NCBI GenBank assembly: GCA_965262305.1
Contig: CBDHEY010000004.1
Span: 1,364,001-1,428,000, forward strand
DNA length: 64,000 bases
From: CBDHEY01 sp965262305
GTDB lineage: Bacteria > Pseudomonadota > Gammaproteobacteria > Pseudomonadales > Cellvibrionaceae
Reading direction: 5' to 3'
The position numbers and the translations under genes were made by a program. The notes under the pieces are model-generated. The model saw only the letters and a list, made by a program, of their open reading frames with translations. It was not told where the DNA came from and searched no databases. Below, piece by piece: positions 9,437-19,436 of the stretch; the first letter of the stretch is position 1, and every line of letters starts with the position of its first letter.

Positions 9437-10999
9437 ATGAGTAAATATAATTTCGGTCGGTTGTCGTCATTGGCAATTCTATCGGCAAGCTTTATTGTAG
9501 GGTGTGGAGGTCGTGATGCTGCGGAATTCACATCTTTTCCAGCGGAAACGCCTGCGCCAGCTACAACTGACAGGACTTTTGAAGCTGAAACTTTTTCAAA
9601 TACAGGAACAGAGACTTCCGAAACTATTACTTCCAGGAGGTATACTGATCTTGGTGTCAGCTTGCCTCATCTTGGGTCCAATACCATCGGAATCGATTTT
9701 GAAGTGGTAACGAGGACTGACCAGCCTGTTGTTACATTAGATTCTTCCGGAGAATATATTGATGTAACTCTCTCAGCGCCGACAGAATCTCTAGTTATAA
9801 CCTATGGTGCAACTGAAGGTGGTAGCCTATCAGTTTGGCAGATGAGTGACGGTGCGGTCGTTGCAGATATAGGCGACATGATTATCCAGGATACTACCGT
9901 TCGTGAAGACTTTAACTATGCGTTTGTAAACTTAAATAACGGAAATGGTGGCTCTGTTGGGCTTCAATATAGAATTATCCTTGATGAAGGCGATGTTTCT
10001 AGTGTAAGAATTGATGAAATCTTGGAAACCAATGCTGGATCAGCAACATTAGCACAAGATTTACCTTTAAGCCTTTATAGAGTTTATCAATTGGGTGATC
10101 CTGATGACACGACTCTTTTGACAAATGGGATCGCTGAATTTAATGGCGACCCAGCGGGTCAGGCTGGTCAAAGCCAACCTGAAGACGGCATCATTGAACC
10201 TGGTGCAGCATTTAATATTACGGGAGTTGGTGACGGTGTGCAGTTTGCAATCGACGCGAACGCTGCTGGCGCGACTAGAGTATTGCTTTATTATCTTATT
10301 GGTCCTGGGGGAGCTGAAGGCTCTATGATGTTTAACATCGTTGAGAGTGCTACCGATGACACTATAGTAGCTATGGAAGAGTTTTCTGTTTCAATTAATA
10401 GTAACGACTGGGGTTCGGTTATTGATGGTGAATCTCCATTTTCGTTCTTAAATTTGGAAGCACCTTTAGTTGAAGGGCAAGTAGCTTCTGTAGAATTCGG
10501 TCCAAATTCGGGTAATCTATTACGAATCGAAGCGTTTGGTCCTCCTCGCCCTCAAGAAATTAATCTGGGTGATGCTAATCAAGCTAGATTACAAACAAAT
10601 GGTGTTGCCGAGTTCAATGGTGATCCTGCTGGGCAAGCTGGGCAAGACGGTAATGCTGCTTTCAATATTACCGGTGTTGGTGATGGTGTGAGTTTTGTGC
10701 CTCTCAATGATATTAGTGCTCGTATGGAACTTTTCTACATAATAGGTCCTGGTGGCGGTGAGGGTAACCTTTCTATTTTTGTTGGACCGGCTGATGCAGC
10801 TGCTAGTAGCGATGATGGTGTTACTCAAATAGGTTCATTTGCTGTTGTGCCCAACTCTGATGATTGGGGTGCTGTAAGAGACGGAGGAATTCCTTCGGCA
10901 ATTTTTGAATTGGGCGATATGGAGATTACAACTGACCAGAGGGTTTTCATTGAGTTTGGAAGCGCTTCAGGAAATTTACTCCAAGTAAATGTACTTTAA
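9437..10999 (+). CDS. Repeat-containing lipoprotein of unknown function
   Basis: This 520-aa predicted lipoprotein has a signal peptide with lipobox SFIVGCGG (Cys23). After an N-terminal beta-rich region (about 30-215), two homologous modules follow, about 216-375 and 376-520. Each starts LGD-(P/A)-x-(D/Q), then a TNG(I/V)AEFNGDPAGQAGQ motif, AFNITGVGDGV, a (Y/F)(L/I)IGPGG segment and a closing EFG(P/S)xSGNLL. The modules resemble carbohydrate-binding or pseudo-propeller domains in composition (Gly, Asp, Asn rich, no Cys), but I do not recognise the family. It lies 132 bp upstream of the TonB-dependent receptor on the same strand and may be its surface partner (inference). Confidence 0.75.
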   Translation: MSKYNFGRLSSLAILSASFIVGCGGRDAAEFTSFPAETPAPATTDRTFEAETFSNTGTETSETITSRRYTDLGVSLPHLGSNTIGIDFEVVTRTDQPVVTLDSSGEYIDVTLSAPTESLVITYGATEGGSLSVWQMSDGAVVADIGDMIIQDTTVREDFNYAFVNLNNGNGGSVGLQYRIILDEGDVSSVRIDEILETNAGSATLAQDLPLSLYRVYQLGDPDDTTLLTNGIAEFNGDPAGQAGQSQPEDGIIEPGAAFNITGVGDGVQFAIDANAAGATRVLLYYLIGPGGAEGSMMFNIVESATDDTIVAMEEFSVSINSNDWGSVIDGESPFSFLNLEAPLVEGQVASVEFGPNSGNLLRIEAFGPPRPQEINLGDANQARLQTNGVAEFNGDPAGQAGQDGNAAFNITGVGDGVSFVPLNDISARMELFYIIGPGGGEGNLSIFVGPADAAASSDDGVTQIGSFAVVPNSDDWGAVRDGGIPSAIFELGDMEITTDQRVFIEFGSASGNLLQVNVL

Positions 11000-11016
11000 A
11001 ATTCGAACATGTAATC

Positions 11017-11107
11017 GCGTGACTATTATGCAAGCTCCGATATAAGGCATAGGTGAAAAGTCACGCAATACTAACAAGGTGTTCGGCGGGTTTGATTTCC
11101 TGCCGTT
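11017..11107 (+). promoter_or_regulatory. Two inverted repeats between the repeat lipoprotein and the TonB receptor
   Basis: GCGTGACT at 11017-11024 is matched by AGTCACGC at 11059-11066. A second imperfect hairpin, CGGCGGG with CCTGCCG across 8 nt, lies at about 11094-11107, some 25 nt before the receptor start. Neither is followed by a T-run, so they may be operator or leader structures rather than terminators. Confidence 0.3.
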
Positions 11108-11131
11108 CGATGCAAAAAATAGGAAAGAATA

Positions 11132-14100
11132 ATGAAACAAATCTTATTAAATAAAAATTTGCTATCAGCTTCTATTGCTACTGTGGTTTCCGGGTTAATG
11201 TCTAGTTATTCAGCTGCGCAAGACGCATTAGAAGAAGAAGTAGTTGTAACGGGTATTCGTGGTTCTCTTGAAAGAGCGATGGATATTAAACGCGATGCTA
11301 AAGGTGTTGTTGATGCTATTTCTGCTGAAGATATTGGTAAATTTCCCGACTCTAACCTTGCTGAATCATTGCAGCGTATATCGGGTGTTTCTATTGATAG
11401 AAATAACAACGAAGGTAACCAGGTTACAGTTAGAGGTATGGCGCCAGAATTTAATATGGTTACTCTTAATGGGCGTACAATGCCTACGGCATCAGATGAC
11501 CGAAGCGCGAGACAGACTAGGGCATTCAACTTTGCTGAATTAGCTTCTGAATCAATTTCTGGTGTTGATGTATATAAGACTGGCAAGGCAAGTCAGGTTA
11601 CCGGTGGTATTGGGGCAACAATTGATATTCGCACTTCAAGGCCATTAGAAGTAGGTGAAAGAAAGCTGGCTGGTGGGTTCAAAGCGGTATTTGACCAATC
11701 TAATGAAACAGGCGAAGACGTGACTCCAGAGATATCAGGTTTGTATAGTGATGTCTTCTTTGACGGTAAATTTGGAGTTTTGGCCTCTTTCTCATACCAA
11801 GAGCGTCATAACCGAGAGTATATTGCGGCTATTGATGGATGGTTACAGGCAGGGCAAGGTACCACAAATGCTTCGCAGCTAGTTGGAGTCGAATGTGTGG
11901 ATCCAAATGATGATACGTCTACCTTGTTAGGGGTTGAATGTATAGACAATGGAACAGCAGATACTTTTAACAGTGTTAATAATTTGGCTCCAGGTGATGC
12001 TCCGGACCCTGATGACCCAACTGATGACCAGTTAGAATTTCGATCTGAAAATACTTGGTTCGTACCTAGAAACTATAATGTTGGTTTTGCCGATCATGAA
12101 AGAACACGTTTAAACGGTAACATAGTCGTTCAGTTTGCCCCTGTTGAAGAACTTACTTTCACATTAGACTATGTGAGAGCTGATTTTGAGGATGAAATCC
12201 ACCGAAATCAGTTGGGTGTTTGGTTTGCTAATACACCATCTACTGAAGTTACGGAACTTAACAGTAACGGTACCGCTACGGGTATTCAAGAAGATGGTGG
12301 AACCTTTGACGTTTTTGGTTTCGTTAACATTGATAAAACGGAAAATGAATCATTTGGCTTTAATGCAGCGTGGGATGTGACCGACAATCTCAATCTAGAG
12401 TTTGATGCTCATAGCTCGACCTCAAAAGCCGGTGATGATCCCCAATTTGGTCCTGGCGCGACTACTGACCAGTTTCTTATTCTTGGTTATTCTACTTCTC
12501 AAGGTTTTGACATTCCAGATGGGGCTGAAATTCCAACATTGACAGGCTTAGAGAATGGTCCAGATGGAGAGCCAAACACCGCTGACGATATTCGTGATCC
12601 TCAAACTGGAGAGATAGATGTATACAATCCTGCTAGAATCGCTCCAAACTTATCATTCTGGAACAGAAATGCTCAGGAGACGGATGTTAACGAATTCAGA
12701 GTGATTGGTGATCTTGTAATAGACAATGATACTATGTTAACCAACTTTAAATTTGGAGCTGGTTTCATTTCACATGAGACTGAAGCAGATATTCGTGCTA
12801 ATCAGCAAAATAATTTTACTGCAGGTGCTGAGTTCCTTCCTGATTCAGCTTTCGTGCGCACTTCTGTCGCTGATGAGTTTTCAGATTTTGAAGGTTCTGA
12901 ATTTTTACCTGATATCTTTGCTTTTGACACCGAAGTAGCAATCGAAGGGATTATTGCTGGGTTTAACGCCGCTGGTGCAGAGCCTCAGACTCTATTTTTG
13001 GATCCTAACCCAGATCAGTTACATAGATTGACTGAGGAAACGACTTCGTTATTTGTTGAGTTGGCGGGTGAGACCGAGTTTGATTACCCACTGCTTAAAG
13101 GCATTAATTTCCTGGCAGGTCTTAGGTATGAGGTTACAGATGTTACGGGTGAAAGTCGTCAGCAGGTATTTACTCGATTAGAAGCTAGAAGTGGTACAGA
13201 AATTTCAGAATTAACTGATACTGATTTTGCTTGTATCCAGGAGTTTGGACCTACTAGCCAGGCGTCATTAGATTGTAGAGCTGAGCAACCTGTAGAGTTC
13301 ACTAACATTGCATCGGATTATGATTATCTTCTACCCAGTTTAGATATAGGTATAAACATTACTGATAGCTTAATTGCAAGATTTTCTTTTAGTAATACAA
13401 TTGCCAGAAGTGACTTAGTTCAGCAGCGTGGTACGCAATCGGTAACTACAAGTGATAAGAATACTTTCCAGCTTTCCGAAGGTAATCCTGGTTTGCTGCC
13501 GTATAACTCAGAAAACTTTGATATATCTTTGGAGTGGTACTATGGAGATGCTAGCTACGCATCTGTAGGATATTTCACTAAGAATGTGACTGACTTTTTG
13601 GTTACAAGTACTCGTCCAGGCGTATTCAATGACCTTCGCGATCCATTTAATGGTCCTCGCGCTCAGGCGGCAGAAGCTTTGTTGATTGAAAATGGTATTG
13701 AAGTGAACGATGCTAATATATTTAACCAAATGGTTGCTACTCAGGAAAACGTGACGTTTGATCAAGTTAATAATGGTGAAGCCGCTGTTGGTGCTACTGT
13801 GATAGCAGATGAAACTGATCCTGTTGCTATTTGGCAAATCTCTGCGCCAGCTAATGGTGAAGATGCTCGTATATCAGGGCAAGAATTTGCTGTGCAGCAT
13901 ATCTTTGGAGAGTCTGGGTTTGGCTTACAAGCTAACTTGACTCTTGTGGAAAGTGATGCTGAGTTTGATATTAGTAACGTGAGTCAAACTTTTGCATTAA
14001 CAGGGCTAAGCGACTCAGCTAACGTAGTAGGCTTTTATGATAAAGATGGTTTTCAAGCTCGTCTTGCCTATAACTGGCGTGATGAATTTCTCGCGGGTAT

Positions 14101-14320
14101 TGGTCAATTGAGGGTTGTTGGTGAGCCAACTTTTACTGAGGAGTATGGACAGTTTGATTTGAATATTAGTTATGAAATCAATGAGAACTTTACAGTTTTC
14201 ATTGAAGGATTAAATATATTGGAAGAGGACTCTCGACAATTTGGCCGATATGAAGAACAAATGGTTCAAGCAATCGTAGGCTCTTCTCGTTGGAACTTAG
14301 GTGCTCGAGCTAGCTTCTAA
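11132..14320 (+). CDS. TonB-dependent outer-membrane receptor (TIGR01782-type)
   Basis: This 1062-aa receptor has a signal peptide (residues 1-29, ending SAAQ) and a TonB-box-like EEEVVVTGIRGSLERAMDIK. A plug domain follows (SAEDIGKFPDSNLAESLQRI, SGVSIDR, VTVRGMAPEFNMVTLNGR), then a beta-barrel ending in the aromatic WNLGARASF. The Gly-Ile-Arg-Gly-Ser after the TonB box is typical of the receptor group in marine and Caulobacter-like bacteria that imports carbohydrates or other large nutrients. The gene is preceded by a lipoprotein gene and followed by a halogenase and SapC, a recurrent association for this subfamily. Ligand unknown. A strong terminator follows. Confidence 0.93.
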   Translation: MKQILLNKNLLSASIATVVSGLMSSYSAAQDALEEEVVVTGIRGSLERAMDIKRDAKGVVDAISAEDIGKFPDSNLAESLQRISGVSIDRNNNEGNQVTVRGMAPEFNMVTLNGRTMPTASDDRSARQTRAFNFAELASESISGVDVYKTGKASQVTGGIGATIDIRTSRPLEVGERKLAGGFKAVFDQSNETGEDVTPEISGLYSDVFFDGKFGVLASFSYQERHNREYIAAIDGWLQAGQGTTNASQLVGVECVDPNDDTSTLLGVECIDNGTADTFNSVNNLAPGDAPDPDDPTDDQLEFRSENTWFVPRNYNVGFADHERTRLNGNIVVQFAPVEELTFTLDYVRADFEDEIHRNQLGVWFANTPSTEVTELNSNGTATGIQEDGGTFDVFGFVNIDKTENESFGFNAAWDVTDNLNLEFDAHSSTSKAGDDPQFGPGATTDQFLILGYSTSQGFDIPDGAEIPTLTGLENGPDGEPNTADDIRDPQTGEIDVYNPARIAPNLSFWNRNAQETDVNEFRVIGDLVIDNDTMLTNFKFGAGFISHETEADIRANQQNNFTAGAEFLPDSAFVRTSVADEFSDFEGSEFLPDIFAFDTEVAIEGIIAGFNAAGAEPQTLFLDPNPDQLHRLTEETTSLFVELAGETEFDYPLLKGINFLAGLRYEVTDVTGESRQQVFTRLEARSGTEISELTDTDFACIQEFGPTSQASLDCRAEQPVEFTNIASDYDYLLPSLDIGINITDSLIARFSFSNTIARSDLVQQRGTQSVTTSDKNTFQLSEGNPGLLPYNSENFDISLEWYYGDASYASVGYFTKNVTDFLVTSTRPGVFNDLRDPFNGPRAQAAEALLIENGIEVNDANIFNQMVATQENVTFDQVNNGEAAVGATVIADETDPVAIWQISAPANGEDARISGQEFAVQHIFGESGFGLQANLTLVESDAEFDISNVSQTFALTGLSDSANVVGFYDKDGFQARLAYNWRDEFLAGIGQLRVVGEPTFTEEYGQFDLNISYEINENFTVFIEGLNILEEDSRQFGRYEEQMVQAIVGSSRWNLGARASF

Positions 14321-14334
14321 TATTTTATGTTGTC

Positions 14335-14364
14335 AAAAAGCCGCCGTATGGCGGTTTTTTTTTC
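14335..14364 (+). terminator. Rho-independent terminator after the TonB receptor
   Basis: A hairpin AGCCGCC-gtat-GGCGGTT is followed by a run of nine T. It separates the receptor transcript from the halogenase gene. Confidence 0.85.
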
Positions 14365-14453
14365 TTTTCAATTTATGTTTTTAAATACCCATCATTAGTG
14401 TATCTTTCTTGTTAGATAAATAATCTTTTGAGATTGAACACTGTTTTTTACGT

Positions 14454-16005
14454 ATGAAACCAATAAAAAAAGTTGTAATTGTCGGTGGTGGAACGGCGGG
14501 CTGGTTAACTGCTGGTCGTATTGCTGCGGAACATTGTGTCTCTAGTGATGCATTGGTCGAAGTTGTTTTAGTTGAAAGCCCGGATTTAAAGCCTATAGGT
14601 GTTGGTGAAGGCACTTGGCCGACCATGAGAAACACTTTAAAAAAAATTGGCGTTTCTGAAACCGAATTTTTTCGTCAATGTAGTGCATCCTTTAAACAAG
14701 GGGCAAAGTTTGCGAAGTGGGTGACAGGTAAAGATGATGATTTTTATTATCATCCGCTCGTTCTTCCACAAGGGTTTTTGCGGCAAAACCTGGTTCCATA
14801 TTGGCAAGAGGTATCAGAAAATGTGTCTTTTTCAAACGCCGTTTCCTTTCAAGAAAAGCTTTGTGAACAAAGCCTAGCACCTAAAGATTTTAATACTCCA
14901 GAATACGCGGTTGTTGCAAATTACGCTTACCACTTAGACTCTGCGAAATTTTCCGAGTTTTTAAAACAACATTGTATTGAAAAGCTTTCTGTTAAGCATA
15001 TTCTAGCCAATGTATCGCAAATCAATACATTGGAAAATGGTGATATTAAGTCAGTATCGACAGATAGAAGAGGGGAAGTTGAAGGAGATTTATTTGTTGA
15101 CTGTACCGGTTTTAAATCATTGCTATTGGGTGAGCATTATGGCGTACCTTTTTGTTCAAAAAAAGATGTGTTATTTATTGATCGTGCTTTAGCTGTTCAG
15201 GCTCCTTATGAGCAAGAAGATAGTCCAATTGCATCCCATACTATTTCTACTGCGCAAGATGCAGGCTGGATTTGGGATATTGGCCTTCCAAGCAGAAAAG
15301 GCATAGGTCATGTATATTGCAGTGATTACACAACAGCCGAAAGAGCTGAGGAACAGTTATTTAATTACCTTGAGCAAAATGTTGGTGAAAAAGCAAGGGA
15401 GCTCAGCTTTAGGCAAATACCTATAAATCCGGGTCATAGGCAAAAGTTTTGGGTAAATAACTGTGTGGCAGTTGGTTTGTCAGCGGGATTTTTAGAGCCT
15501 CTAGAAGCTTCTGCTTTGGTACTTGTTGAGCTATCAGCTGCGATGATTAGTGAGCAGTTGCCAGCCAAATAGGTCGACTATGGATCTAGTCGCAAAAAGG
15601 TTTAATGAGAAGTTTTTATATCGCTGGGATAGGATTATCGATTTCTTAAAACTGCACTACATTCTTAATCAAAGAAACGATAATGACTTTTGGATAGATA
15701 ACCGAAGAGAAGATACAATTCCTGAAAGTCTGCAGGAGCTAATGGGATTTTGGAAATATCATTTCCCGTGGCATGCAGATTTTACACAAACAGATGAGGT
15801 GTTTCCTTCAGCAAGTTACCAATATGTTTTATATGGGATGGGATTCAAGACCGAAATGCCCGCTCATGAAAGGCGTTCTTACGATCGACCTAATGCTATT
15901 CGTGAAATGGAAGCGAATGCACTTGCTACCAAAAAATACGTAAAGCATCTTCCCTCCAATCGAGATCTTATTAACCATATCACGGCAAATGGAATGCCTC
16001 GTTAA
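14454..16005 (+). pseudogene. Flavin-dependent tryptophan halogenase family gene, frameshifted
   Basis: Residues 1-372 (14454-15572) contain the FAD motif VGGGTAGW, the catalytic-lysine region FKQGAKFAKW and the halogenase signature GWIWDIGLP, then stop after EQLPAK. The rest of the family sequence continues in the next frame (NRSTMDLVAKRFNEKFLYRW to NGMPR, stop 16005). Removing one A from AAA at 15567-15569 restores a protein of about 515 aa, the usual length. So the gene is either inactivated, dependent on slippage, or mis-assembled at this base. The family oxidises FADH2 to halogenate aromatic rings; members next to TonB receptors and SapC are common and of unproven substrate. The cognate flavin reductase is not visible nearby. 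Confidence 0.85.
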
Positions 16006-16027
16006 TTTTAAAACTATAGGAACTTCT

Positions 16028-16753
16028 ATGCGTCATCAAATGGTAGATAATATTACCCATAAAAACACAAAAATAAATCAGGAAAACCATAAATTTTTTG
16101 GAGAAGAGTCCAGGCTTATTCGCGTCGTGCCGACTGAGTTTCGTCAGTTAGTAACTGAATACCCAATTTATTTTGCAAAGAATTTTTCAACTAATGAATT
16201 TGAATTGGCGGCAGTTGTTGGTTTTGACGAAAAAGAAAATTTATTTTTAAATGGACAAACTTGGAAAGCTAACTATCTTCCGCTCGATGTTCAGCGCAAG
16301 CCTTTTTTAATGGGGTTTAAAGAAGAGGATAAAAACACACGAGAAGAGCCCATGGTGTATTTGGATGCTGATGACCCGAGGGTTAATGAAGATGAAGGCG
16401 AGGAGTTGTTTTTAGAATTTGGCGGAACTTCGCCATATATGCAACGGATGTCGTCAATATTAAATGAACTCTATAATGGGGAAAAATTTACGCGAGCATT
16501 CTCTAAAACACTCAATGACATGGAGTTAATTGAATCAGTAAGGTTTGAAATTAAGTTTGTTAATAATGAGTTTCGAAATTTTGAAGGCCTTTATGTAATT
16601 CATGAAGAAAAGCTAAGAGACCTAGATGAAGATAAAGTAATTGAGCTTCATAAAAAAGGTTATCTGCAGCTTGCTCATTTTATGTTAGCTTCAACGGATA
16701 ATATTTCGAAGCTTATCAGCTGGAAAAACTCTAAAATTCAAAGTGAAAGTTGA
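16028..16753 (+). CDS. SapC family protein
   Basis: This 241-aa protein has the SapC pattern: early LIRVVPTEFRQLVTEYPIYFAK, a central LPLDVQRKPFLMGF and a late LEGLYVIHEEKL-type segment (here FEGLYVIHEEKL). There is no signal peptide or membrane helix. The family name comes from an S-layer-associated protein; biochemical function is unknown, and it is regularly encoded beside tryptophan halogenases and TonB-dependent receptors, as here. I chose ATG 16028 because TATAGGAA lies just upstream; an earlier in-frame start would overlap the halogenase end. It begins 23 bp after the halogenase stop, so it is probably cotranscribed. Confidence 0.88.
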   Translation: MRHQMVDNITHKNTKINQENHKFFGEESRLIRVVPTEFRQLVTEYPIYFAKNFSTNEFELAAVVGFDEKENLFLNGQTWKANYLPLDVQRKPFLMGFKEEDKNTREEPMVYLDADDPRVNEDEGEELFLEFGGTSPYMQRMSSILNELYNGEKFTRAFSKTLNDMELIESVRFEIKFVNNEFRNFEGLYVIHEEKLRDLDEDKVIELHKKGYLQLAHFMLASTDNISKLISWKNSKIQSES

Positions 16754-16795
16754 ACTATTTGACAAGGAAAAACGAGGTTTTGACAAAACGTCTAA

Positions 16796-16872
<77 letters not shown>

Positions 16873-17000
16873 ATAGACCTTACGAGAAAATTTGCTAAAC
16901 CAGCGAAAGTCTTGCAAATATTGAAGGGCGGGTATTTTCACTAGTCGCCCGGTTAAAGTCAAGTATAAATAAAATTTGCCCTAAATTTGATTTAAGGTTC

Positions 17001-18092
17001 CTATACATTAAATCGAAAGTGAATCACATCACCATCTGATACGATGTAGTCCTTACCCTCTAGTCGCCATTTCCCCGCTTCTTTTGCACCCTGTTCTCCA
17101 TTGTGTTCAATGTAATCATCATAGCTGGTGATTTCAGCACGAATAAAGCCTTTTTCAAAATCTGTGTGAATCTTGCCGGCAGCTTGCGGGGCGCTAGCGC
17201 CAACAGGAATTGTCCAAGCTCTTACTTCTTTGACTCCCGCAGTAAAGTATGTGTGTAAGTTAAGTAATGTATATCCTGCACGAATCACACGATTTAGACC
17301 TGGTTCGCTCATCCCCATTTCGCTTAAAAACTCTTCTTTTTCATTGTCATCAAGCTCGGCAATTTCTTCTTCTAGTTTATTGCAAACGGGCACTACCACA
17401 GCGCCTTCATTTTTGGCAATTTGTTCAACCTTTTCGAGTAAGGGATTATTGCTAAAGCCTTCTTCGTTTACATTTGCAATATACATGGTCGGCTTTAAAG
17501 TAAGCAGCGTGAGTGGTTTTAGAATAGCTAGCTCATCGATATCTAAGCCGAACGAGCGTAGTGGTTGTGCTTCATTTAAATGTGGCAATATTTTTTCCAA
17601 AAGGCCTTTGATCTTTATGGCGTCTTTATCCTGTCCTTTTGCTGCTTTTGCATATCTTTGGATGGCTTTTTCAACGGTTTCTAAATCGGCGAGCGCTAGC
17701 TCAGTATTTATAATGTCGATATCTGTTTCTGGGCTTATTTTCCCGTCAACATGTACAACATTTTCATCCTCGAAACATCGAACTACATGAGCTATAGCGT
17801 CGGTTTCTCGGATGTTTGCTAGAAATTTGTTGCCTAAACCTTCTCCTTTAGAAGCGCCTGCGACTAGTCCTGCGATATCGACGAACTCCATTGTTGTGGC
17901 TAAAACCTGTTGTGGTTGAACAATGCTAGCGAGCTTGTCGAGCCTGGGGTCAGGTACGGGTACGATACCGGAATTGGGTTCTATGGTACAAAACGGGAAG
18001 TTTTCTGCACCAATTCCTGCTTGGGTAAGCGCATTGAAAAGTGTGGATTTTCCTACGTTGGGAAGCCCTACAATACCGCATTTAAAGCCCAT
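17001..18092 (-). CDS. ychF: Redox-regulated ATPase YchF (Obg family)
   Basis: 363 aa, normal length. It has the P-loop GLPNVGKSTLFNALT (residues 8-22), the switch region DIAGLVAGASKGEGLGNKFL, a non-canonical G4 (NVNEEGF region) and the C-terminal TGS domain (LHTYFTAGVKEVRAWTIP to VIHFRFNV). YchF binds the ribosome and hydrolyses ATP in preference to GTP, and acts in stress and redox responses. It lies 22 bp downstream of pth on the same strand, the standard gammaproteobacterial order. Confidence 0.96.
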   Translation of the reverse strand: MGFKCGIVGLPNVGKSTLFNALTQAGIGAENFPFCTIEPNSGIVPVPDPRLDKLASIVQPQQVLATTMEFVDIAGLVAGASKGEGLGNKFLANIRETDAIAHVVRCFEDENVVHVDGKISPETDIDIINTELALADLETVEKAIQRYAKAAKGQDKDAIKIKGLLEKILPHLNEAQPLRSFGLDIDELAILKPLTLLTLKPTMYIANVNEEGFSNNPLLEKVEQIAKNEGAVVVPVCNKLEEEIAELDDNEKEEFLSEMGMSEPGLNRVIRAGYTLLNLHTYFTAGVKEVRAWTIPVGASAPQAAGKIHTDFEKGFIRAEITSYDDYIEHNGEQGAKEAGKWRLEGKDYIVSDGDVIHFRFNV

Positions 18093-18114
18093 GATGGATA
18101 CCTTATTTCAATAA

Positions 18115-18705
18115 TTAATTTGTATGGAGCTCGCGCATAGCCTTGTCCCAATCTCCAGTTATGAGATCTTCAATTATGCGGTGGCTTGCTTGCATTGCCT
18201 TTGCGAGAGCATCTTGTTCAGAGGCTGGTGCTCGTTTTAATACGAAACTCGCAACCTGCTTTGAGTTACCTGGGTGACCAATGCCCAAGCGCAATCGAGC
18301 AAAGTTCTTATTGTTCCCCATCGAGCTTATGATGTCACGTAATCCATTGTGTCCTCCATGTCCGCCCCCAATTTTTAACTTTGCAACACCGGGTGCTAAA
18401 TCAAGTTCATCATGAACAACCAAGATTTTTTCAGCATCAATTTTATAAAATTGACTTATGGCTGCTACTGCTTGCCCGCTGCGATTCATAAATGTGGTGG
18501 GAATCAATAGCCGAAGATCTCGATTATTTACGATGACTCTGGCATCTAAACCAAAAAATTTTGGAGAGGGTTTGAGAGGCTGGTTGAACTTATCAGCTAT
18601 TTCTTGAACAAAGTCTTGTCCAGCATTGTGACGCGTTTTTTCGTAATCTGAGCCTGGGTTACCCAGGCCCACAATCAATTTGATTGGTTCATTTGGGCTT
18701 TGCAT
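18115..18705 (-). CDS. pth: Peptidyl-tRNA hydrolase
   Basis: 196 aa. It starts KLIVGLGNPGSDYEKTRHNAG, with the catalytic His in TRHNAG, the conserved FMNRSGQAV, and the KIGGGHGGHNGLRDI loop with substrate-positioning residues. It releases peptides from prematurely dropped peptidyl-tRNA. It lies between rplY (26 bp upstream) and ychF (22 bp downstream) on the minus strand, likely one operon. Confidence 0.97.
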   Translation of the reverse strand: MQSPNEPIKLIVGLGNPGSDYEKTRHNAGQDFVQEIADKFNQPLKPSPKFFGLDARVIVNNRDLRLLIPTTFMNRSGQAVAAISQFYKIDAEKILVVHDELDLAPGVAKLKIGGGHGGHNGLRDIISSMGNNKNFARLRLGIGHPGNSKQVASFVLKRAPASEQDALAKAMQASHRIIEDLITGDWDKAMRELHTN

Positions 18706-18731
18706 GGACGCGATTGCTCACCCTAAATGAA

Positions 18732-19367
18732 TTATTCGGCGCTTTCTTCTGAATCGTCAGATTCTTCGTCAGCACTTGAGCCCTTGGGCTTGTGAATATT
18801 TGCAATTGGAAGGTCGTGATCAGCACCATGGCTTAATGCCACAGATTCCACGCCATCTGGAAGCTTAATATCAGAAATATGTAAAGTCTGACCAACTTCG
18901 ACATCGGCCAAATCAACTTCGATAAATTCTGGAAGGTCTCCAGGTAGACAGGAGATTTCTAGTTCTGTCATGCTGTGAGATACTTGTCCGCCCTGCAGTT
19001 TTACACCTTTCGAGCTGGCTTCATTAATGAAATGCAATGGCACTTTAGTCTGGAATTTCTTCGTCTTAGAAACTCGCATAAAGTCTGCGTGGTAAATAAC
19101 GGTTTTAGACGGATGACGTTGTAAATCTTTTAAAATTACGTCTTCTTCTTTGCCCTCGACACTCAATGTAATGATATGAGAATAGAAAGCTTCATGTTCT
19201 AGATGCTTAACAAACTCGTTATACTTGATCGAGATGGGTTGAGGGTTTTTACGTCCACCATAAATAATGGCTGGTACTAGACCAGATTCGCGACGCAGGC
19301 GGCGGCTCGCACCTTTCCCTGACTCTTCACGAATTGAGACGTCAAGTTTAAAGTCTTCTGTAGACAT
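18732..19367 (-). CDS. rplY: 50S ribosomal protein L25 (long Ctc form)
   Basis: 211 aa: an N-terminal L25 5S-rRNA-binding domain (residues 1-95: GKGASRRLRRESGLVPAIIY, DVILKDLQRHP) and the C-terminal TL5/Ctc beta domain, ending in an acidic tail (SADEESDDSEESAE). This is the long form found in Pseudomonas-like bacteria; E. coli has only the first domain. It has GGAGTCAG-type spacing before the ATG and follows prs in the same direction. Confidence 0.96.
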   Translation of the reverse strand: MSTEDFKLDVSIREESGKGASRRLRRESGLVPAIIYGGRKNPQPISIKYNEFVKHLEHEAFYSHIITLSVEGKEEDVILKDLQRHPSKTVIYHADFMRVSKTKKFQTKVPLHFINEASSKGVKLQGGQVSHSMTELEISCLPGDLPEFIEVDLADVEVGQTLHISDIKLPDGVESVALSHGADHDLPIANIHKPKGSSADEESDDSEESAE

Positions 19368-19436
19368 AACTGACTCCTATAAAATAAATAAAATCTGCAA
19401 AAGCCCGCGACCAGGACATATATTGCAGGGGTTAAA

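Noticed and set aside
16890..16960. Terminator after ychF (GGGCG ... CGCCC)
   Set aside because: Only a 5-bp stem with a 14-nt loop and no T-run on the transcribed side.
17173..17790. Plus-strand 205-aa frame opposite ychF
   Set aside because: Serine-rich antisense shadow of a highly conserved gene.
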